From: Microbacterium oxydans | GTDB lineage: Bacteria > Actinomycetota > Actinomycetes > Actinomycetales > Microbacteriaceae | Direction of reading: 5' to 3' | Assembly (NCBI RefSeq): GCF_006540085.1 | Contig: NZ_BJOG01000008.1 | Span: 248,001 to 312,000, forward strand | DNA length: 64,000 nt | Part shown: one piece after another, positions 33,084 to 40,352 of the stretch | Numbering within the stretch: the first letter of the stretch is position 1 | Layout: each line of letters starts with the position of its first letter | The notes under the pieces: generated by a model | Told to the model about the DNA's origin: nothing | What the model saw: the letters and a program-made list of their open reading frames with translations, nothing else | The model's database searches: none | Position numbers and translations under genes: made by a program

Positions 33084-34046
33084 ATGCGCGAGCTGACGGC
33101 ATGGGGCGAGCGGCACCAGGTGATGTTGTACCTGACGTCCATCGTCGTCGGCGCCGCGATCGGTCTATGGGCACCTGCAAGTGCTCCGTGGTGGGAGTCT
33201 GCGATGACCCCTGCCCTGGGGCTGCTGCTCTACGCGACGTTCCTGAGCGTGCCTTTCTCTCGCGTCGGGCGGGCCTTCACCGACTGGCGCTTCCTCGTCA
33301 CGCTGCTGATCGTGAACTTCGCCGTCGTGCCGCTCGTGGTGTTCGGCCTGACCAGGTTCGTCGCCACCGACGAAGCCGTGCTCCTCGGTGTACTGCTCGT
33401 GCTGCTCACTCCCTGCGTGGACTACGTGATCGTGTTCACCGGCCTCGCCGGTGGCGACCGCGCCCGGCTGCTGGCGGCGACTCCACTGCTCATGCTGGTG
33501 CAGATCCTCCTGCTCCCCGTCTATGTCTCCCTCATCATGGGGCCGGGCGTTCTGCGTTCGTTCGATGCCCGCCCTTTCGTCGACGCGTTCCTCCTCCTGA
33601 TCGTGCTGCCTCTCGGGCTGGCCGCGCTGACGCAGCTGACGGCGAGGAGACACGCGTTCGCTCGGGCCGTCGAGCAGGGATCGGCAGGGGGAATGGTGCC
33701 GCTCATGATGCTGACCCTGTCCACCGTCGTCGCCTCGCAGGTGGCGGACCTCGGCGATGCATGGGCAGGCGTGCTCGTGACGGTTCCGCTCTTTCTGGGA
33801 TTCGCCGTGATCGTCGGGCCGCTCGGAGCCCTGGCGGCACGCGTCGCACGACTCGATGCGCCGGGGCGGCGTGCCGTGGTGTTCAGCGCCGTCACCCGCA
33901 ACTCGCTCGTGGTGCTGCCGTTGGCACTGGCTCTTCCGAATGCTTTCGCGATCGCCCCGCTCATCGTCGTGACGCAGACGATGGTGGAACTGATCGTCAT
34001 GGTCGTGATGGTGGCGCTCGTCCCACGCCTGGTCCGGGGCGACTGA
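33084..34046 (+). CDS. ACR3/SBF-family transporter (arsenite- or anion-type carrier)
   Basis: A 320-residue protein with about ten membrane helices of the bile acid/sodium symporter superfamily. The helix-4 region LTPCVDYVIVFTGLAGGD has the conserved Cys found in ACR3 arsenite exporters, and VVFSAVTRNSLVVLPLALAL matches the helix-9 crossover. The ATG has GGAGG six bases ahead. Control by GntR rather than ArsR, and no arsC nearby, leave the substrate open. Confidence 0.8.
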   Translation: MRELTAWGERHQVMLYLTSIVVGAAIGLWAPASAPWWESAMTPALGLLLYATFLSVPFSRVGRAFTDWRFLVTLLIVNFAVVPLVVFGLTRFVATDEAVLLGVLLVLLTPCVDYVIVFTGLAGGDRARLLAATPLLMLVQILLLPVYVSLIMGPGVLRSFDARPFVDAFLLLIVLPLGLAALTQLTARRHAFARAVEQGSAGGMVPLMMLTLSTVVASQVADLGDAWAGVLVTVPLFLGFAVIVGPLGALAARVARLDAPGRRAVVFSAVTRNSLVVLPLALALPNAFAIAPLIVVTQTMVELIVMVVMVALVPRLVRGD

Positions 34047-34061
34047 CCGCTCTCCACCCAC

Positions 34062-34413
34062 AGCCGATATCCCGCCCGTATCGCGTCGCTCGACGTCATC
34101 CGCGGCGTGGCCATCATCGGCACCCTCACGAGCAACATCTGGCTGTTCCGCGCGTTCTGCGGCGAACGGGTCATCGACATCTGGTGGGATGACCTGCTGT
34201 CGGCCGCCTCGAACGGCAAGTCCCTCGGGCTCCTGCTCCTCGACGGAGTGCTGAACTACATCTTCGTGGTGCAGTTCGACGTGCTCCGGGCCTATGCGAT
34301 CCTCGGTTTCGTGGTGGCATTCGTGCTGCTGGACCGCTCGAGTACATCTGGGACGTCAGCTTCCGATTCCTCACCCGCAGGCGGTCGATCTCACGAAGGC
34401 TGTCAGTCACTGA
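34062..34413 (+). pseudogene. Decayed DUF418/YeiB-like membrane protein gene
   Basis: The frame starting near 34062 reads RIASLDVIRGVAIIGTLTSN, the typical DUF418 N-terminus, but has no start codon or ribosome-binding site. After SNGKSLGLL the reading jumps directly to LLDGVLNYIFVVQFDVL, which in family members lies some 30 residues later, so an internal in-frame deletion is likely. Beyond 34335 the family-like tail (LEYIWDVSFRFLTRRRS) continues in another frame. The remnant is therefore at least doubly broken. Confidence 0.75.
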
Positions 34414-34516
34414 GACACGACATCCCGAATTCCCGGGTGAGCGGTGCCGAAGTCAATGAGCTTCGGGCCGCTGTGGATACACAACGTTTGCGACGTGCTT
34501 CGTCGACGGGTCGCGC

Positions 34517-35521
34517 TCATGTGGCTCGTCCGGCACGGGCTAGGAGGTGGGCCCGGGCTGTCACCTCGACAGCACTGTCGGCATCACGCGCAAGGAGGCT
34601 GAGGGCTGAGTCGGCTTTCTCTCCTGGGATGGTGGCGAGCAGTCCAGCGAGACGTCGGCGTCCGTCGCTTCCCGCCAACTCGATCGCGGCGATTACCTGG
34701 TCGACGAGGAGAAGCGTCACCCGTTCGTCGACTGCAAGCGCCTCGATCGCATCTGCTGCCTCAACGTCCAGGTCGCCCGTCGCGACCATCTCCACCAATG
34801 CGGGGATCGCCCGTTCATCGCCGTCTGCACCAGCAACGACGTTGGCCCGCACACGCACGACCCCATCCGTGTTCTGAGTCTGACCGGCAACCACCTCCCG
34901 TGCGAGAGGCGTCCCTATCTTCAACAACGCTTCCAGTGCACGTCGGGATCGCTGCCGATCAGTCGATGAGAGCGCTTCGGTGAGCGCAGGAACCGCGGCG
35001 TCATTCATCCGGGCCACCGACCACACGAGAGCGCCCGCAACGTTTGGATCGTCCTCGCGCAGCGCAAGCTCTACCAGGACTGCAGAGTTGCGTTCGTCCC
35101 CCGTGACCAGAGAGAGTGCCAATCGCTGCCGGTCGGACGCGCTGCCAGCATCGAACCTGCGGATGAGCTCAATGACGCGCAGCACGTCCGACCACTGCTG
35201 AGGCTCACTCGCCCGCACTTGGTCAAGTCGAGAGAGAAGTTCCGTCGCCGCATCTCTCTGTCTGCGCACACGCTCAGTGATGCGTTCGATGAGTTGGCCA
35301 GCCGCAAAGTCGGGGGCTTCGAGGGTCGCGGCGACCTCAGACAGACTGAGGCCGAGTGATCGTAGCCCTTCGACGTAGAAGAGCTTTTCCACGTCCGCAT
35401 CCGTGTATTGGCGGTAGTCCCCGCCCGTGCGTTCGGTCGGGACGACGAGCCCGATGCGGTCATAGTGACGCAACATCCGAGCGCTGACGCCAGTCCGCCG
35501 CGCGACCTCACCAATGAGCAC
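34517..35521 (-). CDS. MerR-family regulator fused to HEAT repeats
   Basis: A 334-residue protein. Residues 1-70 are a MerR winged helix (IGEVARRTGVSARMLRHYDR) and about 75-120 a dimer helix. The rest consists of HEAT/PBS-lyase-like helical repeats (for example PALTEALSSTDRQRSRRALE) in place of a usual ligand domain. The GTG start overlaps the stop of the HEAT gene upstream by one base. The two are co-translated and both bear HEAT repeats, so they may interact. It presumably controls its own promoter at 36216-36246. Confidence 0.87.
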   Translation of the reverse strand: MLIGEVARRTGVSARMLRHYDRIGLVVPTERTGGDYRQYTDADVEKLFYVEGLRSLGLSLSEVAATLEAPDFAAGQLIERITERVRRQRDAATELLSRLDQVRASEPQQWSDVLRVIELIRRFDAGSASDRQRLALSLVTGDERNSAVLVELALREDDPNVAGALVWSVARMNDAAVPALTEALSSTDRQRSRRALEALLKIGTPLAREVVAGQTQNTDGVVRVRANVVAGADGDERAIPALVEMVATGDLDVEAADAIEALAVDERVTLLLVDQVIAAIELAGSDGRRRLAGLLATIPGEKADSALSLLARDADSAVEVTARAHLLARAGRAT

Positions 35522-36195
35522 TAGTCGACCTCACCCATTGGCGCAGCACGGAGAGCGACGACCCGTCGCGCCTCCTCGACGGCTGCCTCGAAGCTGTCGT
35601 CAGGGTTGGCCATGACGTGCGCGGTGGCAAGAGCGTGAGCCCGAACAGCCGGATCACCGGATTCCGCCGCCGTTCCCACTACTGAGGAGGCAGCGTCTCC
35701 GAGCATGGCGATTGCGCGACTGAGACTCCTCTGCAACTCGCGATCACCACGACCGAAGTTTCTTCCCAGCTCGCGGGCCAGCTCGCCGCGCTCTCGCTCG
35801 GGAGCGAGTCCCGCCGCGGTGTGCCACGCGGCCTTGGCCACCTCGTCGTCAACATCACGCAATAGGGCGACAGTGATTGCTGGCCAGGCTCGTGAGTCAC
35901 CGATCTTGGACAGACTGTGCAGCGCCTGGCTACGCGCCTGGGGTGTCGACGACTTAAGTTCACGCAAGAGAAGATCTACGGCGTCGCCGCGGTCGTGTCG
36001 CGTAATCGCCCAGGTGAGCATGTCGCGCACGTAGAAATCGGGCTCTACCGCGCACCGCTCGATGAGGATAGGCAGATAGGCCCCATCGGCCTGAATGCCC
36101 GCGGTGAGAGCTGCCTGTAGGCGACTAGACGGTTCCTCCGTGCGCAGGGCTTCGCTCAGTCGTGTGGCGCGGATTGTTGTGGTGTCTTCGGTCAT
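35521..36195 (-). CDS. HEAT-repeat protein, partner of the MerR-HEAT regulator
   Basis: A 224-residue protein made almost entirely of HEAT-like helical pairs (YVRDMLTWAITRHD, QARSQALHSLSKIG, EVAKAAWHTAAGLA). No catalytic motif is visible. HEAT repeats of this kind bind proteins or DNA. The ATG at 36195 lies 8 bases behind GGAGG; GTG 36204 is the alternative. It is the first gene under the MerR-type promoter and is likely a sensing or adaptor subunit. Confidence 0.8.
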   Translation of the reverse strand: MTEDTTTIRATRLSEALRTEEPSSRLQAALTAGIQADGAYLPILIERCAVEPDFYVRDMLTWAITRHDRGDAVDLLLRELKSSTPQARSQALHSLSKIGDSRAWPAITVALLRDVDDEVAKAAWHTAAGLAPERERGELARELGRNFGRGDRELQRSLSRAIAMLGDAASSVVGTAAESGDPAVRAHALATAHVMANPDDSFEAAVEEARRVVALRAAPMGEVD

Positions 36196-36215
36196 CGGGA
36201 CCACCTCCGTCTCAC

Positions 36216-36246
36216 AACTAACACCCTGTCACGATGACAAGGTCAA
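36216..36246 (-). promoter_or_regulatory. MerR-type promoter with 19-bp spacer and dyad operator
   Basis: On the minus strand, TTGACC (36246-36241) and TTAGTT (36221-36216) are separated by 19 bases, the overlong spacing typical of MerR-controlled promoters. Inside the spacer is the dyad ACCTTGTCA-N3-TGACAGGGT (36243-36223), with arms matching at 8 of 9 positions. The layout fits autoregulation by the MerR-HEAT protein. Confidence 0.75.
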
Positions 36247-36251
36247 GCTCC

Positions 36252-36277
36252 TTGTGATTTGTGATTTGTGATTTGTG
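36252..36277. repeat. 7-bp tandem repeat TTGTGAT x3 plus partial copy
   Basis: Three perfect TTGTGAT units (36252-36272) followed by TTGTG lie just upstream of the -35 of the MerR-type promoter. They are AT-rich in GC-rich surroundings and could be a slippage tract or a binding array. Confidence 0.8.
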
Positions 36278-36336
36278 CACAACCCCGTCAGGACCACACC
36301 TCCCGCAACGGCTTTCGGTCGACACTGATGGACGTG

Positions 36337-36720
36337 CTACGAGGCTGTCGCATCTTTCATTCGCCGCAGAGCGACCCCCTGGCTCACCGCGAAAGCCGCC
36401 ACGTCGACTGCGATGGCGAATGCGGCGAGGCTGAGCACGGCCGTGCCAGAGAGCAGGCCAGTCGCCGCCAACCCCAGGCTGGCGACAACATTGGCGATCA
36501 TCACCAATTGGGCGCTCGTCCGGACTGATCCACGGCGCGATGCGTACCAAACGTAAGCGCCCCAGGTGACGGTGGCCGCGCCCAGGACGACAAGGACCGG
36601 GGCGGGCAAGGCCAACCCTTGCGCGGTGAGTGGGGCGGTGACTGCCACGACGAGGCCGAGCGCAATGCAATAGATCGCGTCGAAACGGAGGCTGAGCTGG
36701 GCGAGGCGGTCACCGGTCAT
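36337..36720 (-). CDS. Small four-helix membrane protein of unknown function
   Basis: A 127-residue protein with about four hydrophobic helices (residues 14-32, 40-58, 68-88, 93-112) and a basic C-terminus. I recognise no family. It opens MTGDRLAQLSLRFDAIYCIA, resembling uncharacterised actinobacterial membrane proteins. It lies between the HEAT/MerR pair and the CHAT gene on the same strand. A short GGTTGGCAACC palindrome is present 12 bases upstream of the start. Confidence 0.65.
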   Translation of the reverse strand: MTGDRLAQLSLRFDAIYCIALGLVVAVTAPLTAQGLALPAPVLVVLGAATVTWGAYVWYASRRGSVRTSAQLVMIANVVASLGLAATGLLSGTAVLSLAAFAIAVDVAAFAVSQGVALRRMKDATAS

Positions 36721-37145
36721 GACTCCATTGTGGTTGGCAACCGTGCCAGGATCGACGGCGTTTTCGACGACGGCGCGAAAGGGTGCTGGCGGACCACTGA
36801 GTTCTCAAAGGAGAAAGACAAAGTGGCAGAGGCGTCGGAGCGCTTGGGCGCTCTCCGCACGGCCGAACGAGACCGACCCCGCAGTGGACACACCCGCACG
36901 AGGAATGCTGGAAAACGAGAGGGGACAGTCTGGTCGCGCCTACGAGTGGGAGGTAGAGGGTCCCCGATGCGTCTGCTCAGCGGAGTCACGGGTGTGATCT
37001 ACCCAGCGGTGTCACCCGAGTGTCCGATCTCACGGGAGTTGACAGTTCGTGAGAGGAAAGAATCGCGGATTCTCACGCGTGGCGGATCTCAAGACGGCGC
37101 TGATTTGTCTCACCAGAGTTGTCAGCAACTGCACGGCAGTCCCTC
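36721..37145. other. 425-bp gap with no supported gene
   Basis: No reading frame here has a ribosome-binding site and family-like content. It holds related words (TCACGGGTGTGATC, GGTGTCACCCGAGTG) and an imperfect inverted pair (37038-37054 with 37108-37129) just behind the CHAT stop that may be its terminator. The texture suggests mobile-element debris, but I cannot name one. Confidence 0.4.
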
Positions 37146-39437
37146 TCAGTCCTCGACGTGGTTCCGAAATGCCGTCATCTGTCGGCTCGCCGCGATCGTC
37201 CTCTCGACCGCGTCGGGGACGCCGAGTGGAAGCAGCATCACGCGCTCATGCAGCTCGAAAGCGGCGACGTCCGCGGTGACGGCGGCCACATCCCGCTGCT
37301 GCGTCAAGCCGCAGCGCCACGTTTCGCCCAGAACGCGATCGAGGTGCCACTCCAAGGCGTCCAGTTCGGCGACGTTCGCGAAGTCGTTGCTAGCGAGTCG
37401 CCGTGCATGCCACAGCGCAAGGTAGGGATTCCGCTCCTGCGCGAAGACAAAGTGGAACACTGCGGTGAAGACCGCCGCGAACTGATCGCCTACCTTCCAG
37501 GCGGGTGCGAGCACCCAGCGGACACCTCGAACCAGCAGCGCTTCAGCGACCGATGCCGACCGCACGCGCAACGGTGCGTGAGCTTTCCCCGCACCCGCGT
37601 CGCATCCACTCAGCACCGCCAGCGCTGTGCCTTGCCAGACTCCCTCGCCACCCAGGATGTCGTACGCGGTGACGGGTCCGCCTAGTTCAGCGGAGAGGTG
37701 GAGCGCGTTGTCGAACACCTCGCCGTTCCCACGCGCATGTCCGCAGAAATGGAAGACGTCGGCGCCCACTCCCGTCACGTGTTCGCGCGCGGACAGGACC
37801 TGGTTCTTCGGGTACCACTTCGAGACGAACGTCGCCTCGAACTCAGCCCAGGGCAGCGAGCCCGAGGGATGAGCGTCCGCGCGATCGACCACGATCCGCG
37901 CAGTCGCGGCGTTCGCGTAGCCGTCGCGGCAATGGGTGAGCCGGTCGTCGCCTAACGCCGCGTCCGTCGCGGCGTTGAGCGCCAGCGAGACCGACCTGAC
38001 GGCGCCCACACCCAGCCGCAACAACACCTCCAGCAAGGGGCTCGACGTGAGTCCCCTGCCGAGCGAGACATATACACGCGTCTTTCCCTTCAACGCGGCA
38101 AGGCGCTCCGCGATGTCAGCGGACAGCGAGGCGATCAGTCGCTGTAAGGCGAGCGCTCCATCGCGACACCGCACAGCGCCAACGGCGCGATCGCGCGCAT
38201 GCCGTTCGAGGAGGCCGAGTGTCTGGGTTGAGAGCGGCACCGTGTACGCGGACTCCATCAGGGCTATGCGAGCGCGGCACTGGAGCCGCCCATCAGGCGT
38301 GAGATCGAACAGGGCGAAGGCCTCGTCCTCACCAAGCAGCCGGGCGGGGTCGAACACCGGCATCCGGCGCAGCCGCATCGCATCGGGCAATGAGGCGAAC
38401 GGGTGGCGATCAAGAGACGCCGCAGACCGCGCCGCCAACTGGCAGCACCGCACGAAAGCCTCAACCTCGGCTTGCGCAACTTCGCCCCATTCCTCCTCGT
38501 CGTACGCGATCGCTCGGTGCGGCGCAGAAAGTGACCACAGGTCTCCATGCCTGAGGTAATCGACACGGAAGAAGTCGCCATCGGCGAAGTCGGAGCCGGG
38601 AAGCTCCCCATACTCAGGCGCGGACTGCCGTGCAAGGACGTCAGCAATGAGCGTCAGTACGCGCGATAAGCCGCCTTCTGGGAACGAGTATTCCGTCCAG
38701 GTCGACTCCTCACACATAGGGTCAAAGCCCGTCGTGCCCCATAACTCGACTCGGGCGGCTCCGACGAGCAGTGTCGACACGGTCGACCGGGCATTGGCAA
38801 GCGTCACGGGGATGCCAAAGATCGCGCTCTCCTCGCCGGGGGTCAGGAATCCGATTTCCAATCGCGATCCGGGCTCGACGCGCAGGATCCCCGCCGCGAT
38901 GTCATCTGCAGAGAAGGAACCGCCGAAGAGGGCATAGTCTCGGTGATCCGCTGCGATCAGCATCTGCGGCACGAAGCCGGCGCTGACGACGTCTCCTGCC
39001 TCACCACGTCGCGCCATCCCGACGACGGCGTCGACGTTGCTGGCAGCCTTCACGCCCCTCGGCAGCTCGTTCAGTCTTTCGGCGACAACGGCAAGCACGT
39101 CCGCCGAGGGCTCACGCGCCCGATCCAGCCACGGGACGACGCGGGCGCGCCACTCCGGGACCTCTGCCAGCGCGGCGTCCGCTCCGCCGAGGATCTGCTT
39201 GGCATCGGCCGGGAAATGTGCAACATCGACAAGGTCGGGCGGCCGCTGTCCCCGCATCCGCCCTGCGAGGTCGACGGGGTCATCATCGAGTCCCGCCGCC
39301 GAGCGGACCGCTGCGGCAACCTGTTCATCGAGCGCGAACAGATGACAGATGCTGGCGACGGTCTCCGCGTGCACCTCTTTGAGCGTCGAGACACCATACA
39401 TTCGCCGAAGGCGCGATTCCGACTTTGGGATTCCCAT
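37146..39437 (-). CDS. CHAT-domain protease with unrecognised N-terminal half
   Basis: A protein of about 763 residues. The C-terminal third is a caspase-like CHAT domain: DVFHFCGHARG supplies His567 and AVLSGCDAGAG supplies Cys612, counted from the ATG at 39437. The motif variants (HFCGHA, LSGCDAG) are within the family range. The N-terminal 400 residues show no TPR or other repeat I recognise. CHAT proteases are found in bacterial defence and death systems, usually with a sensor or substrate gene adjacent. The start is uncertain (GTG 39455 also possible; weak ribosome-binding site). Confidence 0.85.
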   Translation of the reverse strand: MGIPKSESRLRRMYGVSTLKEVHAETVASICHLFALDEQVAAAVRSAAGLDDDPVDLAGRMRGQRPPDLVDVAHFPADAKQILGGADAALAEVPEWRARVVPWLDRAREPSADVLAVVAERLNELPRGVKAASNVDAVVGMARRGEAGDVVSAGFVPQMLIAADHRDYALFGGSFSADDIAAGILRVEPGSRLEIGFLTPGEESAIFGIPVTLANARSTVSTLLVGAARVELWGTTGFDPMCEESTWTEYSFPEGGLSRVLTLIADVLARQSAPEYGELPGSDFADGDFFRVDYLRHGDLWSLSAPHRAIAYDEEEWGEVAQAEVEAFVRCCQLAARSAASLDRHPFASLPDAMRLRRMPVFDPARLLGEDEAFALFDLTPDGRLQCRARIALMESAYTVPLSTQTLGLLERHARDRAVGAVRCRDGALALQRLIASLSADIAERLAALKGKTRVYVSLGRGLTSSPLLEVLLRLGVGAVRSVSLALNAATDAALGDDRLTHCRDGYANAATARIVVDRADAHPSGSLPWAEFEATFVSKWYPKNQVLSAREHVTGVGADVFHFCGHARGNGEVFDNALHLSAELGGPVTAYDILGGEGVWQGTALAVLSGCDAGAGKAHAPLRVRSASVAEALLVRGVRWVLAPAWKVGDQFAAVFTAVFHFVFAQERNPYLALWHARRLASNDFANVAELDALEWHLDRVLGETWRCGLTQQRDVAAVTADVAAFELHERVMLLPLGVPDAVERTIAASRQMTAFRNHVED

Positions 39438-39598
39438 CCCCCGATACTGGGCCACCGCGCACAGTGACGGCGATGCATGCGCGCCCCGCGGCACCCATGG
39501 GGACCCCCGTGCGACGCTCCACAGGTAGATGAGATTTCTACAGATCCGGTGAGACAGGACAAACCCGAGGCCTCGCGGAACTTTCCGTGATCAAACCG

Positions 39599-39627
39599 TT
39601 GCATTCGTTACCTCGCCGTTATACAGT
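39599..39627 (+). promoter_or_regulatory. Promoter of an intergenic short transcript
   Basis: TTGCAT (39599-39604) and TACAGT (39622-39627) are spaced by 17 bases. Transcription would begin near 39634, in the gap between the divergent CHAT and MarR genes. Confidence 0.55.
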
Positions 39628-39633
39628 GATCGC

Positions 39634-39735
39634 ACGGTGAATGTTTGCTGTGGCATCCACCGCATGTGATTGCAGGACACTCTTGGTGCAAGGGACAAGG
39701 GCCGGTCGGGAGCCTCTCCGACCGGCCCTTTACTG
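39634..39735 (+). ncRNA. Putative ~100-nt small RNA or short leader transcript
   Basis: A promoter (39599-39627) and a strong terminator (39697-39735) bracket about 100 nt. Inside is a possible 10-codon peptide from GTG 39637 (VNVCCGIHRM) with two adjacent Cys codons, reminiscent of amino-acid-sensing leaders. No known RNA family is recognised. It could instead be a remnant attenuator of a lost operon. Confidence 0.45.
39697..39735 (+). terminator. Strong intrinsic terminator upstream of MarR
   Basis: A perfect 13-bp stem AAGGGCCGGTCGG / CCGACCGGCCCTT with an 8-nt loop, ending in TTTACTG. It would function on both strands. It stops 20 bases before the MarR start. Confidence 0.85.
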
Positions 39736-39754
39736 TTCGCACTATTCTGTGAGG

Positions 39755-40183
39755 ATGACCGATCGCAAGCTCGCCCTGGAGGCCTGGGAGAGCCTGTTCC
39801 GCGCGCAGCACGAGCTGTTCACCGAGATGATGGGCGACTTCGAGCACAGCGATATCGCGCAGGCCGAGTACGACGTGCTGCTCACCGTCACCCGCTCCCC
39901 CGACCTCACAGCGCGGCTGCGGGACATCACGGCGAATATGCTCATCAGCCAACCCAGCGTCTCGCGACTGGTCGACCGCATGGTCGCGCGCGGTCTCGTG
40001 GCGAAGTGCCCCGACCCCGACGACGGTCGCGGCGCACTGATCCGCGCAACCGACGAGGGGGCACGGGCCTTCCGCTCGCTCGCCACTGTGCACGGACGCT
40101 CGATCGCCGAGCGCATGTCCCGCCTCGACGACGACGAGCTCCGCGCCCTGCGCGACCTCGCGGAGAAGCTCCGCAAGGGCTGA
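39755..40183 (+). CDS. MarR-family transcriptional regulator
   Basis: A 142-residue winged-helix repressor. The recognition helix is in MLISQPSVSRLVDRMVARG and the wing in CPDPDDGRGALIRATDEG, the standard MarR layout. The ATG at 39755 has TATTCT ending 6 nt before it (leaderless); a longer frame from 39641 would run through the terminator and is rejected. Ligand and targets are unknown; the downstream SPFH gene is 170 bases away. Confidence 0.9.
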   Translation: MTDRKLALEAWESLFRAQHELFTEMMGDFEHSDIAQAEYDVLLTVTRSPDLTARLRDITANMLISQPSVSRLVDRMVARGLVAKCPDPDDGRGALIRATDEGARAFRSLATVHGRSIAERMSRLDDDELRALRDLAEKLRKG

Positions 40184-40352
40184 CGTCCGACTCTCCTCCA
40201 CAGCTTCTCTGGGGAGGATGAGTTCCCCATGGGGCACGGGAGATGACGTCCGCCGCGGCGACGCCGGGCGCTTTTCTGGCAGGGTGGGGGCGAAGGCGCG
40301 CATTACGGCGCGTCCGAGACCGCCCCCTCGGGGGGAACCAGGGAGGTCATCC

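Noticed and set aside
36252-36277. Short direct repeats considered as a CRISPR array
   Set aside because: Units are only 7 bp, directly tandem without spacers, and no cas gene is present.
36930-37130. Possible insertion-sequence end or transposase fragment in the gap
   Set aside because: Repeat words and an inverted pair are present but no transposase segment or target duplication can be recognised.
39641-39754. Longer MarR reading frame starting at 39641
   Set aside because: It would translate through the terminator hairpin and has no homology to MarR N-termini.
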